Below, one piece after another: positions 8,594-18,344 of a stretch of DNA of 64,000 bases (position 1 is the first letter of the stretch; every line of letters starts with the position of its first letter). Both the position numbers and the translations under genes were made by a program. This DNA comes from Actinomycetota bacterium (GTDB taxonomy: Bacteria > Actinomycetota > Actinomycetes > Actinomycetales > Microbacteriaceae). The DNA is taken from contig JAFDWM010000002.1 of NCBI GenBank assembly GCA_018268455.1, positions 36,038 to 100,037 on the forward strand, written 5' to 3'. Under the pieces are notes generated by a model that saw nothing but the letters and a program-made list of their open reading frames with translations, searched no databases and was not told the DNA's origin.

Positions 8594-9157
8594 GTGACGC
8601 AACCGGTGGGGCTGAGCGGGCGGCCGATGACGCCGCCGCCGGGCGTGCCCGCCGAGGAGCGCCTGATCGCGAAGTTCCACCCGCAGGCGCGCCACCTGTT
8701 CTGGCCGGCGCTGGTGCTGATCGCGGTCGCCGGCGCGACCGGCTACTTCAGCGGGAATCTGCCCGAACCGGTGGCCTCGTGGGCGAAGGACTGGATGCTG
8801 TGGGCGGCGGCCGGCGCGATCGTGCTGCTGCTCGTGGTCGTGCCGTTCTGCACCTGGCTGGCGCGGCGGATCACCATCACCACACGTCGCGTGATCGTGC
8901 GCGACGGCGTGGGCGCGCGCCGCAGCCGGGAGATGTCGCACACCCGCGGGTACGAGATCGCGGTGCGCCGCGGCCCGATGCAGCGGCTGTGGGGCTCCGG
9001 CACGATCCAGCTCTCGAACGGCGTCGACCCGCCGATGCAGCTGCGCAACGTGCCGAATGTCGCACTCGTGCAGGAGACGCTCGCCGACCAGATCGAGGTC
9101 GGTCAGATCCTCGCCCATCGCGACGCGCAGGCCGCGCAGAACCCGTACACCGCCTGA
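8594..9157 (+). CDS. PH-domain (bPH2/YdbS-like) membrane protein
   Basis: 187-residue protein with two transmembrane helices (about 35-55 and 70-95) followed by a bacterial PH-like domain: RRITITTRRVIVRDGVG, then MSHTRGYEIAVRRGPMQRLW and GTIQLSNG. This order (helical hairpin then bPH domain) is standard for the family, whose role is poorly known. Located upstream of purK as in several Actinobacteria, though no functional link is established. GTG start. Confidence 0.83.
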   Translation: MTQPVGLSGRPMTPPPGVPAEERLIAKFHPQARHLFWPALVLIAVAGATGYFSGNLPEPVASWAKDWMLWAAAGAIVLLLVVVPFCTWLARRITITTRRVIVRDGVGARRSREMSHTRGYEIAVRRGPMQRLWGSGTIQLSNGVDPPMQLRNVPNVALVQETLADQIEVGQILAHRDAQAAQNPYTA

Positions 9158-9237
9158 GGGTGCACGCCCGGGTGCCGGTGCCGGCCTCGCGCATGCGGGA
9201 GAATGGATCCGGGAATCCCCCGAGGAACGGAGATCCG

Positions 9238-10362
9238 ATGGCGTTGCGTGTGGGTGTGATCGGCGGCGGACAGCTGGCGCGGATGATGATCGCCCCGGCG
9301 GTCGAGCTGGGCATCGACATCCGGGTGCTGGCCGAGGATGAGGGCATGTCGGCGCAGCTCGCGGCGACCGCGGTCGGCGACTACCGCGATCTCGAGACCG
9401 TGCGCCGCTTCGCCGCGGACGTCGACGTGATCACCTTCGACCACGAGCACGTGCCCCAGGAGGTGCTGCGTGCGCTCGTCGCCGACGGCGTGCGGGTGCA
9501 TCCCGGACCCGACGCGCTGCGGTTCGCCCAGGACAAGCTCGACATGCGCGCGCGCCTCACCGAGCTCGACGTGCCTCAGCCCGACTGGGCGCGGGTCGCC
9601 GACGCCGCCCAGCTGCAGGCGTTTCTCGACGCGCACGGCGGACGCGGCGTCGTGAAGACCCCGCGCGGCGGCTATGACGGCAAGGGCGTGCGCGTCGTGT
9701 CCGATGCCGCCGAGGCGGCGGACTGGTTCGCGGACGTGCCGGCCGGCGACGCCCTCCTCGTCGAGGAGCTCGTGCCGTTCGTGCGCGAGCTCGCGCAGCA
9801 GATCGCCCGGCGCCCGAGCGGCGAACTCGCCGCATACCCGGTCGTCGAGACCGTGCAGAAGGACGGCGTGTGTGCCGAGGTCATCGCACCGGCACCCGGT
9901 GTCGACGCGGAGCATGCGGCCCAGGCCGAGCGGATCGGGCGCGTGATCGCCGACGGCCTCGGTGTGACCGGGATGCTCGCCGTCGAGCTGTTCCAGACCG
10001 CCGACGGCCGGATCCTCGTCAACGAACTCGCGATGCGCCCGCACAACAGCGGTCACTGGAGCCAGGACGGCGCCGTCACCGGGCAGTTCGAGCAGCACCT
10101 GCGCGCGGTCGCCGACCTGCCGCTGGGGGAGACGACGCCGCTCAAGGACTGGTCGGTCATGATCAACATCCTCGGCGGACCCGCCGAGGCGGGCATGCTC
10201 GACCGGGTGCCGGCGGCGCTCGCGGCGAGCCCGCACGCCAAGGTGCACACCTACGGCAAGACCCCGCGTCCGGGACGCAAGGTCGGTCATGTGAACGCCG
10301 CCGGCGCGGATCTCGACACCGTGCTTTCGCAGGCGCGGGCATCCGCCGCCGCCTTCGCCTGA
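9238..10362 (+). CDS. purK: 5-(carboxyamino)imidazole ribonucleotide synthase PurK
   Basis: ATP-grasp enzyme converting AIR, bicarbonate and ATP to N5-CAIR in purine biosynthesis; 374 residues, normal length. Visible features are the N-terminal GVIGGGQLARMM dinucleotide-type fold, the ATP-grasp loop TPRGGYDGKGVRVV, and the C-terminal NELAMRPHNSGHWS signature. The ATG at 9238 has the ribosome site GAGGAACGGAG. It is followed by purE, the next step. Confidence 0.96.
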   Translation: MALRVGVIGGGQLARMMIAPAVELGIDIRVLAEDEGMSAQLAATAVGDYRDLETVRRFAADVDVITFDHEHVPQEVLRALVADGVRVHPGPDALRFAQDKLDMRARLTELDVPQPDWARVADAAQLQAFLDAHGGRGVVKTPRGGYDGKGVRVVSDAAEAADWFADVPAGDALLVEELVPFVRELAQQIARRPSGELAAYPVVETVQKDGVCAEVIAPAPGVDAEHAAQAERIGRVIADGLGVTGMLAVELFQTADGRILVNELAMRPHNSGHWSQDGAVTGQFEQHLRAVADLPLGETTPLKDWSVMINILGGPAEAGMLDRVPAALAASPHAKVHTYGKTPRPGRKVGHVNAAGADLDTVLSQARASAAAFA

Positions 10363-10445
10363 CACGCATCGCGCGGGATGCCTCCGAGCGTCGTGATCCC
10401 GGCGCAGCACGGAGTGGTGCGCCGGGATCTCACAGCCGTCGCCCG

Positions 10446-10457
10446 TAGCCTGGACGG
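10446..10457 (+). promoter_or_regulatory. Leaderless-type promoter of purE
   Basis: TAGCCT at 10446-10451, 6 nt spacer, GTG start at 10458. This suggests purE and the LCP gene also have their own transcript separate from purK. Confidence 0.5.
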
Positions 10458-10973
10458 GTGACTGGGACACTGCATGCCTCCGACGCGCCCCTGGTCGGCG
10501 TCGTCATGGGCTCCGACTCCGACTGGCGCGTGATGAGCGCGGCCTCCGACGCGCTCACCGAGTTCGGCATCGCGCACGAGGTCGAGGTCGTCTCGGCGCA
10601 CCGCACGCCGGAGAAGCTGCACCGCTACGGGGTCGAGGCGCGCGCCCGCGGGCTCAAGGCGATCATCGCCGGCGCCGGGGGAGCGGCGCACCTCCCCGGC
10701 ATGCTCGCGTCGGTGACGGCGCTGCCGGTGATCGGCGTCCCGGTGCCGCTCGCCTACCTCGACGGCATGGACTCGCTGCTGTCGATCGTGCAGATGCCGG
10801 CCGGCATCCCCGTCGCGACCGTGTCGATCGGAGGGGCCCGCAACGCGGGGATCCTCGCTGCGCGCATCCTCGGCACCGCGGATCCGGCGCTCGCCGACCG
10901 CATCGAGGCCTACGCACGAGAGTTGGAGGCGCAGGTCGAGGAGAAGAACCGGCGCCTGAAGGACAGCCTGTGA
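10458..10973 (+). CDS. purE: N5-CAIR mutase PurE
   Basis: Class I PurE catalysing N5-CAIR to CAIR; 171 residues. Conserved blocks: [20 protein letters not shown] at the N-terminus, [14 protein letters not shown] (catalytic His in AHRTP), [17 protein letters not shown] and [26 protein letters not shown] start. Stop overlaps the GTG start of the LCP gene, giving translational coupling between a purine gene and an envelope gene. Confidence 0.96.
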   Translation: MTGTLHASDAPLVGVVMGSDSDWRVMSAASDALTEFGIAHEVEVVSAHRTPEKLHRYGVEARARGLKAIIAGAGGAAHLPGMLASVTALPVIGVPVPLAYLDGMDSLLSIVQMPAGIPVATVSIGGARNAGILAARILGTADPALADRIEAYARELEAQVEEKNRRLKDSL

Positions 10974-12427
10974 CGCAACTGATGGCGCGGCCGGGAGGCG
11001 TGTCGGCGTCGAGCCTCGGGCTGATCCGCACCCGTCCGATGCGCGACCCCGACTTCGGCTCGCCGGAGGTGATGACCCGCCGCGGCTGGTGGCTGGTCGT
11101 GCTCAATGTGCTGATCCCCGGATCCGCGCAGGTGCTGGCGGGCAACCGCCGGCTCGGCCGGTTCGGCCTCGGCGCGACCCTCACGATGTGGGCGCTCGTC
11201 GTCGTCGGCGTGCTCACCGCACTGCTCTGGCACCAGGCGCTGCTGTGGCTCACCGTCGGCGGGGGCTGGGTCAGCTGGCTGGTGCTCACCCTCATCCAGA
11301 TTCTGTGCATCGCGTATGCCGTGCTCTGGGTGGTGCTCACCTTCGACACGCTGCGCCTGGTGCGTCTCGTGCGCACGAGGGACTACGCGAAGATCGCGCT
11401 CCCGCTCGTCGCCGTGCTGGTGCTGGCCCTGTGTGGGTCGGGGGCTGCATACGCTGCGACCGTGGTGGGATCCAGCCGCAGCGCGATCAGCACGCTGTTC
11501 GGATCCGGCGGGCCGAGCCTGCCCCCGAGCGACGGCTATTACAACGTGCTCCTGCTCGGCGCCGACAGCGGCATGGGCCGCGATTCCATGCGCTACGACA
11601 GCATCTCGGTCGTCTCGGTCAACGCCGAAACCGGGAGGACCACGATCTTCGGCATCCCGCGCGACATGCCGCACGTGCCGTTCGCGCCGGGGCCCATGCA
11701 CGACCTGTACCCCGACGGCCTGCAGGCGCACGAGGACGAGACGTGCGGCTGGGGGAGCGGCATCAACCAGCTCACCAACGCGGTCGAGTACTGCCACACC
11801 GGCAAGTCGCTGTACCCGGAGTCGACCAAGCATGGCTCCCGTCCCGCGGTGGAGGCCACCAAGGATGCGGCCGAGGGAGTGCTCGGGATCACCATCCCCT
11901 ACTACGTGTTCCTGGACATGAACGACTTCGCCAAGCTCATCGACGCTCTCGGCGGTGTGGACATCGACGTCAAGGAGCGCCTGCCCGAGGGCAACGTGCC
12001 CGAATGGGGCGGCCCCGACAACGCCGAGGAGTGGGCGACCGGCTGGATCGAGCCCGGTCAGCAGCACATGAACGGCGACACCGCGCAGTGGTACGCGCGC
12101 TCCCGGTACACGACGAGCGACTTCGACCGGATGCGTCGTCAGCGGGAGCTGCAGGACGCGCTGCTCAAGCAGTTCACGCCGCAGAACGTGCTCACCCACT
12201 TCAACGAGATCGCCGCGGCGGGCACGTCGGCGGTGGACACCGATCTGCCGCAGGACAAGCTGCCGGAGTTCTTCGATCTGATGATGAAGGCGAAGAAGCA
12301 GAAGCTCACCACGATCGACCTGACGCCGGCCAACGGCGTGGACGAGTTCGACCCGGACTGGAACCAGATCCACGCGATGGTCAAGGCCGCGCTGCACCCG
12401 GAGCCGTCGCCCACCCCTACGAGCTGA
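10970..12427 (+). CDS. LCP-family (LytR-CpsA-Psr) cell-wall glycopolymer ligase
   Basis: 485-residue membrane enzyme. LCP proteins move lipid-linked glycopolymers onto peptidoglycan outside the cell, as Lcp1 does for arabinogalactan. About four N-terminal helices (residues 38-160) precede the extracellular LCP domain (about 190-410): [39 protein letters not shown] followed by IPRDM with the conserved arginine, LGGVDIDV, and [20 protein letters not shown] with the family arginine run. It borders the glycan locus and is its most likely attachment enzyme. GTG start overlaps purE. Confidence 0.92.
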   Translation: MTQLMARPGGVSASSLGLIRTRPMRDPDFGSPEVMTRRGWWLVVLNVLIPGSAQVLAGNRRLGRFGLGATLTMWALVVVGVLTALLWHQALLWLTVGGGWVSWLVLTLIQILCIAYAVLWVVLTFDTLRLVRLVRTRDYAKIALPLVAVLVLALCGSGAAYAATVVGSSRSAISTLFGSGGPSLPPSDGYYNVLLLGADSGMGRDSMRYDSISVVSVNAETGRTTIFGIPRDMPHVPFAPGPMHDLYPDGLQAHEDETCGWGSGINQLTNAVEYCHTGKSLYPESTKHGSRPAVEATKDAAEGVLGITIPYYVFLDMNDFAKLIDALGGVDIDVKERLPEGNVPEWGGPDNAEEWATGWIEPGQQHMNGDTAQWYARSRYTTSDFDRMRRQRELQDALLKQFTPQNVLTHFNEIAAAGTSAVDTDLPQDKLPEFFDLMMKAKKQKLTTIDLTPANGVDEFDPDWNQIHAMVKAALHPEPSPTPTS

Positions 12428-12509
12428 CGCAGGCCAGACAGCACTCGAGGAAGGCCCGGGATCGGCGGGGCCCGCGGAGCGCCTCGCCGTCCGGCGGCTG
12501 TCGCGCGAA

Positions 12510-12521
12510 TAGGCTCTGGGC
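12510..12521 (+). promoter_or_regulatory. Leaderless-type promoter of the GT4 gene
   Basis: TAGGCT at 12510-12515, 6 nt, ATG at 12522, no Shine-Dalgarno sequence. It marks the first transcript wholly inside the glycan locus. Confidence 0.5.
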
Positions 12522-13598
12522 ATGGCTGTGCTGCGGGTGGTGCTGGACCAGGCGGGCGACGTCGTCGACCCCGATCAGGCCGACGCCGCCCGCTCCCTCG
12601 TGCGTGGACTCGCCGACACCGCACCGCACCGGTGCACGGTCGAGGCGATCGTGCCCGGAGGTGACACCGCGGGCCTGGAGATCGCCGGGGCCGACAGCGT
12701 GCATCGCCTGGCGCTGGGCCGCCGCGAGCTGCGCGCAGCGTGGCAGCTCGGCGTCGTCGCGGGCGTCGGCGGCGGCATCATCCACGCGCCGAGCCTGTTC
12801 GCGCCTCTCGTCAAGCACGACCGCGCCAACGACTACGACCAGACGGTGGCCACCGTGTGGGATCTGCGCGCCTGGACCGATCCCGAGCAGGTGGGGCGCG
12901 GCAGCGCGGCGTGGCAGCGGGGCATGCTCAAGCGCGCCGTCAAGCACGCCGACGCGATCGTGGTGCCCACGCACGAGATGGCTGCGCGGCTCGCCGAGCA
13001 CGGCGGGTTCGGCGATCGGATCCGAGTGATCCCGGGGGCGGCGGCCGAGGGATTCGGGATCCCGCTGGACGCGGCTGAGAGACGCGCAGCACTCGGCGCA
13101 CCCGACCGCTACGTCGTGGCCACCGGAACCGCGGCGACGCTCGGCCCGGTCTTCGCCGCGGCCGTCGCGCTCGAAGCCGATGCGTTCGTGCTGGACGCGC
13201 AGGACGGATCCGCCGCCGCGATCGCCCAGATCGCGCAGGAGCGTGGCATGGACGCACCGCGCGTGCACGTGCGCGGCGCGCTCGACGCGGCGGATCGGGC
13301 GGCGCTGCTCTCCGGCGCCGTCGCGCTCGCCGCAACCGATCCCGCGCCGGTCTGGCCATGGCGCGCGGTCGAGGCGCTCGTGCTCGGCGTGCCGGTGATC
13401 GCGGTGGATGCCGGCGTGCACCGCGACGTCCTGGCGGACGGCGGCGCGCTGGTGGGCGCCGACGGCTTCGATGAGGCACTGGAGGACGCCGCAGGGGACG
13501 GTGCGCGCCGGCTGTCGGTGCTCGCCTCGGATCGCTCCCGGTCGTATTCGTGGCGCAGTTCCGCGGAGCGGGTCTGGGCGCTGCACGCCGAACTGTGA
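12522..13598 (+). CDS. Glycosyltransferase (GT4/GT-B type)
   Basis: 358-residue cytosolic protein resembling actinobacterial GT4 enzymes. The N-terminal half has GGGIIHAPSLFAPL and AVKHADAIVVPTHEMAARL, typical of the first Rossmann domain. The C-terminal half has ALLSGAVALAATDPAPVWPW, then AVEALVLGVPVIAVDAG, the usual GT4 nucleotide-sugar end; the E-x7-E motif is incomplete. Donor and acceptor cannot be told. Sits between the LCP ligase and an ABC exporter, so a role in the exported glycan is inferred. Confidence 0.75.
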   Translation: MAVLRVVLDQAGDVVDPDQADAARSLVRGLADTAPHRCTVEAIVPGGDTAGLEIAGADSVHRLALGRRELRAAWQLGVVAGVGGGIIHAPSLFAPLVKHDRANDYDQTVATVWDLRAWTDPEQVGRGSAAWQRGMLKRAVKHADAIVVPTHEMAARLAEHGGFGDRIRVIPGAAAEGFGIPLDAAERRAALGAPDRYVVATGTAATLGPVFAAAVALEADAFVLDAQDGSAAAIAQIAQERGMDAPRVHVRGALDAADRAALLSGAVALAATDPAPVWPWRAVEALVLGVPVIAVDAGVHRDVLADGGALVGADGFDEALEDAAGDGARRLSVLASDRSRSYSWRSSAERVWALHAEL

Positions 13599-13644
13599 GA
13601 GTCGGTGCCCGCGGCTCGTCGGGGGATCCTCAGAACAGTTCGCC

Positions 13645-13650
13645 TAGAAT
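13645..13650 (+). promoter_or_regulatory. -10 box upstream of ABC exporter 1
   Basis: TAGAAT at 13645-13650 would start a transcript about 35-40 nt before the GTG at 13691. No good -35 sequence is visible. Confidence 0.4.
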
Positions 13651-13690
13651 GGTGAGACTGCGCGGAACCCCGAATTCAGAGAAAGACGTC

Positions 13691-14596
13691 GTGAACAGCA
13701 GACCTGATCTCTTCGCCACTGTGCCTCGGTCGGAGTTCGACATTCCCGGGCGCAGCCACGGCCTCCTCGATGTGGTGCGCTGGCGGTACCTGCTTCAGCT
13801 CCTCGTGCGCACGGGCGTCACCACGCGCTACCGCAACTCCGTGCTGGGCTGGACCTGGTCGTACGTGCGTCCGGCGGCGCAGTTCCTCGTGTTCTGGGTC
13901 GTCATGGGACTCTTCCTCCGGATGCAGGGAAGCACGCCCAACTACGTGATCTACCTCTTCTCGGGCATCATCGTGATCAACCTGTTCTCCGAGGCCTTCA
14001 AGAACGCGACGACCTCGATCGTCGGCAACGCCGCACTGGTGAGGAAGGTGTTCCTGCCGAGGCAGCTCTTCGCGGTCTCCTCGGTGATCGTCGCGCTGGT
14101 CCACGTCCTCCCGCAGGTCGCGCTGCTCACGATCATCGTTCTCTTCATGGGATGGCTGACCCATGCATCGTTTTTCGCGATCGGCGCGCTGATCGCGGCG
14201 ATCGTGATCATCACGGTCTTCGCACTGGGACTCGGGCTGTTCTTCGGCGCGATCAACGTGCGCTTCCGCGACTCCGAGAACATCGTCGAGCTTCTGCTCC
14301 TCCTCGCGACGTGGGCATCCCCGGTGCTGTACGTGTGGACCATGGTGGAGACCGCGGTGAAGGAGCTCGGCTGGCCGCACTGGATTCTCGAGCTCTACCT
14401 GCTGAACCCCATCACGCAGAGTGTCGAGCTCTTCCACTACGGGTTCTGGCGTCCGACGCTCGCCGACCCCGTGATCCCGATCCCCCCGAACCTCGGGATC
14501 AACACTCTCTGGACGCTTCTCATCGCGATCATCGCCGTTCTGCTCGGGCAGCTCGTCTTCCGACGTCTCGAAGGAAGGTTCGCGCAGGACCTATGA
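13691..14596 (+). CDS. Polysaccharide ABC exporter permease (Wzm type), copy 1
   Basis: 301-residue ABC-2-type permease with six predicted helices. Conserved features are the interface helix TTRYRNSVLGWTWSYVRPAAQF and the C-terminal YLLNPITQSVELFHYGFW, as in O-antigen and teichoic-acid exporters. It flips lipid-linked polysaccharide across the membrane with the ATPase encoded next. GTG 13691 was chosen as first good start after the TAGAAT box; an in-frame ATG at 13649 is an alternative. Stop overlaps the ATPase start. Confidence 0.9.
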   Translation: MNSRPDLFATVPRSEFDIPGRSHGLLDVVRWRYLLQLLVRTGVTTRYRNSVLGWTWSYVRPAAQFLVFWVVMGLFLRMQGSTPNYVIYLFSGIIVINLFSEAFKNATTSIVGNAALVRKVFLPRQLFAVSSVIVALVHVLPQVALLTIIVLFMGWLTHASFFAIGALIAAIVIITVFALGLGLFFGAINVRFRDSENIVELLLLLATWASPVLYVWTMVETAVKELGWPHWILELYLLNPITQSVELFHYGFWRPTLADPVIPIPPNLGINTLWTLLIAIIAVLLGQLVFRRLEGRFAQDL

Positions 14597-15333
14597 GCAC
14601 CACCATCTCCCGACGACCGAGCGTCATCATCGACGCCGTCCACAAGAAGTTCACGCTCAATCATGCGTTCTCGTTCAAGGACCTTCTCGTGTCCTGGATC
14701 CGCCGACGCCGGATCACGTCCTCCTTCGAGGCGCTCAAGGGCGTCGACATCGTCATCAACGAGGGCGAGTCGGTCGCGATCCTCGGCCTGAACGGCTCGG
14801 GGAAGTCCACCCTGCTCAAGCTGATCTCCGGGGTCATGGAGCCGGACGGCGGGCAGGTGCTCACACGCGGTCGGGTCGCCGGACTGATCGAGGTGGGTGC
14901 GGGGTTCCACCCGGAGCTGTCCGGCCGGGAGAACATCTTCCTGAACGCGGCCATCCTGGGGATGAAGCGCAAGGAGATCGAAGAGCGGTACGACCAGATC
15001 GTGGCGTTCAGCGAGATCGAGGAGTTCATCGACCAGGAGGTCAAGCACTACTCGTCCGGGATGTTCATGCGGCTCGCGTTCTCGGTCGCGATCCACGTCG
15101 AGGTCGATGTGCTCCTCGTGGATGAGATCCTGTCGGTCGGCGACGCGCCGTTCCGCGAGAAGTGCCGGAAGAAGTTCGAGGAGCTGATCGCCGCGGGCAA
15201 GACGCTCGTCGTCGTCAGCCATGATCCCGAGATGGTGCGCGAGCTGTGCACCAGGGGCGTCGTGCTCTCGCGCGGCACGATGATCTACGACGGCGAGATC
15301 GAGAACGCCCTCGCCTACGTCGAGCCCGCCTGA
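14593..15333 (+). CDS. Polysaccharide ABC exporter ATPase (Wzt type), copy 1
   Basis: 246-residue ATPase partner of the permease. Walker A GLNGSGKST, a teichoic/O-antigen-type signature YSSGMFMRLAFSVA in place of LSGGQ, Walker B VDVLLVDEILSVGD and the H-loop VVSHD are all present. There is no C-terminal carbohydrate-binding domain, so export should not need a terminal cap as in E. coli O9a; the short form resembles mycobacterial Rv3781. The ATG overlaps the previous stop by 4 nt. Confidence 0.93.
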   Translation: MSTTISRRPSVIIDAVHKKFTLNHAFSFKDLLVSWIRRRRITSSFEALKGVDIVINEGESVAILGLNGSGKSTLLKLISGVMEPDGGQVLTRGRVAGLIEVGAGFHPELSGRENIFLNAAILGMKRKEIEERYDQIVAFSEIEEFIDQEVKHYSSGMFMRLAFSVAIHVEVDVLLVDEILSVGDAPFREKCRKKFEELIAAGKTLVVVSHDPEMVRELCTRGVVLSRGTMIYDGEIENALAYVEPA

Positions 15334-15383
15334 CACGTCGCCGTTCGAGGCGCCCCTCGGGAAGCCTCCAGGCGGCGGCTGGC

Positions 15384-15389
15384 TATGAT
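15384..15389 (+). promoter_or_regulatory. -10 box upstream of the DUF6541 gene
   Basis: TATGAT at 15384-15389, about 75 nt before the ATG at 15462; -35 not recognisable. A leadered transcript is inferred. Confidence 0.35.
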
Positions 15390-15461
15390 CGTTCGGGGCG
15401 TGACCGCCCTTCTGCCGTGCCGGCAGTCTTGCTCTGTCGTGAAGAAAGTGGATTCGATCAG

Positions 15462-17381
15462 ATGACGTGGATCGCCCTCGCCCTCGCCCTCGTCGTCCTT
15501 GCGGCCGTGGTCGTCCTGCCGGGGCTCGCGATCGCCTGGCTGCTCGGTTTTCGCGGGCTCTGGCTGCCCGGGGTGTCCATCGCCGCCGGCGTCAGCGTGA
15601 TCAGCATCGCGGCCACCGCGGCGCCGATGGTGGGGATGCGGTGGGGACTCATTCCGGTGCTGGTGGTCACCGTCGTCCTCGCGGGCATCGCGTTCCTGGC
15701 GCGACGGCTGCTGTGGAGGACCCAGACGCTGAGCGGTCCGCGTCTGAGCCGGGGAGGGATCGTCGCGGTCGGGCTCGCCGTGCTGGTCATCGTGGCACAG
15801 CTGTTGTTTGTCATCCGCACCCCGGACGCGATCTCGCAGACCTTCGACAACATCTTCCATCTCAACGCCATCCGGTTCGCACTCGACACCGGCAGCGCCT
15901 CGCCGCTGACCCTGGGCCAGCTGACCAGCAGCAGTTCCGGCGGTCTGCCGTTCTACCCGTCCGCGTGGCATGCCGTGGCGTCGCTCGTCGTGTCCATCAC
16001 CGGCGTGGCCATCCCCGTCGCGTCGAACGCGGCGACGATCTTCTTCGCCGCCGTGTGGCCGCTCTCCGTGGTCCTGCTCGTGCGGGCGCTGTTCGGCGGC
16101 AGGACTGCGCTCATCGTCGGCGCCATGGCCGTCAGCGTGGCGCTGCCCTCGTTCCCCATCCTCCCGCTCGACTACGGCGTCCTGTTCCCGTTCATGATGT
16201 CCGTCGCGCAGCTCGGCACGGCGCTCGCGCTGCTGTACACCGGGATCGAGATCAAGGGACGGGCGCGCTGGGCGGCGTTCATCGCTCTAGTCGGAATCGT
16301 GCCGGGGATCGTCATCAGCCATCCCGGCGGCTTCATGGCGCTGCTCGCCTTCGGCACTCTCCTGCTCGGCTGGCGCTTCGTCCGCTTCGTGCTTCGCGCG
16401 CCATCGACCGCGGCGCGGGTGTGGGCCTCGGCGGGCGCGGCAGCCTACCTGCTGGCTCTCGTCGTGTCCTGGTCGGTGCTGCGGCCGCCCGCGGCGGCGC
16501 GCACCTGGGCGCCGGAAGGCACCGCGGGGCAGGCGATCGGGGAGGTGATCACGGTGTCGGGCTGGCACGGACCGATCAACTACGTCGTCGCCGTCGCGGT
16601 CATCATCGGCTTGTGCATCGCGGTGCGCAGACGCGGCGTCGCCGACGTCGCGGCGGTGCTGCTGTTCGTCGGCGCGGGGGTTCTCTACGTCGCCGTCGCG
16701 GGAATGACGGATCCGCTCCTGCGCGACATCCTCACCGGACCCTGGTACAACAACGTCCCTCGGCTCGCGGCGCTGATGCCGATCGGCTGGATCCCGCTCG
16801 CGGCGCTCGGCATCGATGCGAGCTGGGGCCGCATCAGGTCGTGGATGCAGCATCGGCAGCCTTCCCGTCTCGTCCGTGTCGCCGTCGCCGTCCTCGCGGC
16901 GCTGCTGCTCGTCGTCGTGCCGCAGTTCACGGTGATGCGCTCGGCGACGGCGGTGGCGCATTTCGGCTACATCCGAGGTGAGGACTCGCCGCTGCTCTCG
17001 GCGGACGAGTGGACGCTTCTGTCCCGGTTGGACAAGGAGACGCCCGCGGACGCGGTCATCATCGGGAATCCGTGGACCGGCACGGCGCTGGCGTACGCGC
17101 TGGCGGGTCGTCGGGTCCTCCTTCCGCATACGCTCACCGACATCACTCCCGAGATGACGGCCATCCTCAACGGTCTGAACACGGCGACCGATGACAGCAA
17201 GGCCTGCCGGGCCGTCCGCGACCTCGACGTGACCTACGTGCTGGATTTCGGAGGACCCGAGATCAACAACGGCAAGGTCGTGTTCCCCGGGTTGACGAAG
17301 CTCTCCCGCTCGGACAACGTGGAGCTCGTCGACCAGCAGGGCAAGGCGAAGCTGTACCGCATCATCGGGTGCGGTGAATGA
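15462..17381 (+). CDS. DUF6541-like polytopic membrane protein
   Basis: 639-residue membrane protein with about a dozen helices and an extracytoplasmic C-terminal region (about 500-639). The loop after the early helices has QTFDNIFHLNAIRFAL, and later SHPGGFMALLAF and GPWYNNVPRLAALMP; this GT-C-like layout matches actinobacterial DUF6541 proteins. Such proteins may be polyprenyl-phosphate-sugar-dependent transferases, but this is not established. ATG 15462 has purine-rich AAGAAAG upstream. Followed after 13 nt by a GT2 gene, so likely one operon. Confidence 0.72.
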   Translation: MTWIALALALVVLAAVVVLPGLAIAWLLGFRGLWLPGVSIAAGVSVISIAATAAPMVGMRWGLIPVLVVTVVLAGIAFLARRLLWRTQTLSGPRLSRGGIVAVGLAVLVIVAQLLFVIRTPDAISQTFDNIFHLNAIRFALDTGSASPLTLGQLTSSSSGGLPFYPSAWHAVASLVVSITGVAIPVASNAATIFFAAVWPLSVVLLVRALFGGRTALIVGAMAVSVALPSFPILPLDYGVLFPFMMSVAQLGTALALLYTGIEIKGRARWAAFIALVGIVPGIVISHPGGFMALLAFGTLLLGWRFVRFVLRAPSTAARVWASAGAAAYLLALVVSWSVLRPPAAARTWAPEGTAGQAIGEVITVSGWHGPINYVVAVAVIIGLCIAVRRRGVADVAAVLLFVGAGVLYVAVAGMTDPLLRDILTGPWYNNVPRLAALMPIGWIPLAALGIDASWGRIRSWMQHRQPSRLVRVAVAVLAALLLVVVPQFTVMRSATAVAHFGYIRGEDSPLLSADEWTLLSRLDKETPADAVIIGNPWTGTALAYALAGRRVLLPHTLTDITPEMTAILNGLNTATDDSKACRAVRDLDVTYVLDFGGPEINNGKVVFPGLTKLSRSDNVELVDQQGKAKLYRIIGCGE

Positions 17382-17394
17382 CCCTGGAGGCCTG

Positions 17395-18285
17395 ATGACC
17401 CTGGAGATCTTCTGCCCGTTCTGGGGCGACCCCGACCTGCTGTTCGAGACCGTGGCGTCCGTGCGCGCGCAGCGCAACGACGACTGGCGTCTGATCGTCA
17501 TCGACGACTGCTACCCCGATGAGACCGTCGCCGGGCGCTTCGCCGCGATCGAGGACGACCGGATCACCTACGTGCGCAACGAGAAGAACCTCGGGATCAC
17601 GGAGAACTACCGTGAGGCGATCCGGCGCGCCACCACGCCGTACATCGCGATCCTGGGCTGCGACGACCTGCTGCACCCGAACTACGTCGACGTCGTGACG
17701 CGTACGATCGCCGAGGCGCCCGGAGCCGACGTGATCCAGCCCGGCGTGATCGTCATCGACGAGCACGGAACGACCGTGACGCCGCTCGTCGACCGCGTCA
17801 AGCAGGGCATGCTGGCGCCGAAGAGCGACGGGCGCAGCGTCATGCTCACCGGCCCCGACATGGCGACCAGCCTCATCCGCGGCGATTGGCTGTACTGGCC
17901 ATCGCTGGTCTTCCGCACCCAGACGCTCCAGCGGATCGACTTCAGGGAGGGGCTCCCGATCATCCAGGACCTCGCGCTGCTGATGGACATCGCCTTCGAC
18001 GGGGGCTCGCTGGCGTTCACGCCCGAGGTCGCGTTCTCCTATCGCCGGCACGGGGCCAGCGCATCCCAGAAGACGATCATGGATGGCCGCCGCTTCCGCG
18101 ACGAGCGCGCCTACTACCGCACGGCGCGGACTCTGGCGCTGGCCAAGGGCTGGAAGAAGACGGCACGGGTCGCCGCGGTGCGGCTGATGTCCCGCCTGCA
18201 CGCCGTGACCGAACTGCCCGGCGTCATCAGGCACGGAAACAGCACTGCGCTAAAATCGACGCTGGCGCACATCTTCGCAGGTTGA
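17395..18285 (+). CDS. Family 2 glycosyltransferase
   Basis: 296-residue GT-A enzyme. N-terminal nucleotide-sugar-binding fold: MTLEIFCPFWGDPDLLFETV, VIDDCYPDETVAGRF and the metal-site region AILGCDDLLHPNYVDVV. The later FSYRRHGASASQ matches the C-terminal element of bacterial GT2 enzymes. ATG 17395 chosen because GGAGG lies at 17386-17390; an in-frame GTG at 17374 is possible. Donor sugar unknown. Part of the DUF6541 operon. Confidence 0.87.
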   Translation: MTLEIFCPFWGDPDLLFETVASVRAQRNDDWRLIVIDDCYPDETVAGRFAAIEDDRITYVRNEKNLGITENYREAIRRATTPYIAILGCDDLLHPNYVDVVTRTIAEAPGADVIQPGVIVIDEHGTTVTPLVDRVKQGMLAPKSDGRSVMLTGPDMATSLIRGDWLYWPSLVFRTQTLQRIDFREGLPIIQDLALLMDIAFDGGSLAFTPEVAFSYRRHGASASQKTIMDGRRFRDERAYYRTARTLALAKGWKKTARVAAVRLMSRLHAVTELPGVIRHGNSTALKSTLAHIFAG

Positions 18286-18344
18286 GGCCTTCGCCGATGC
18301 ATCGAACGCCGTCGATGGCCGCCTGACCGCCGAGGAGAACACCC

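Noticed and set aside
7205-9118. 637-codon minus-strand frame across the CPBP, methyltransferase and PH genes
   Set aside because: Spans three well-supported sense genes and their gaps; low-complexity translation.
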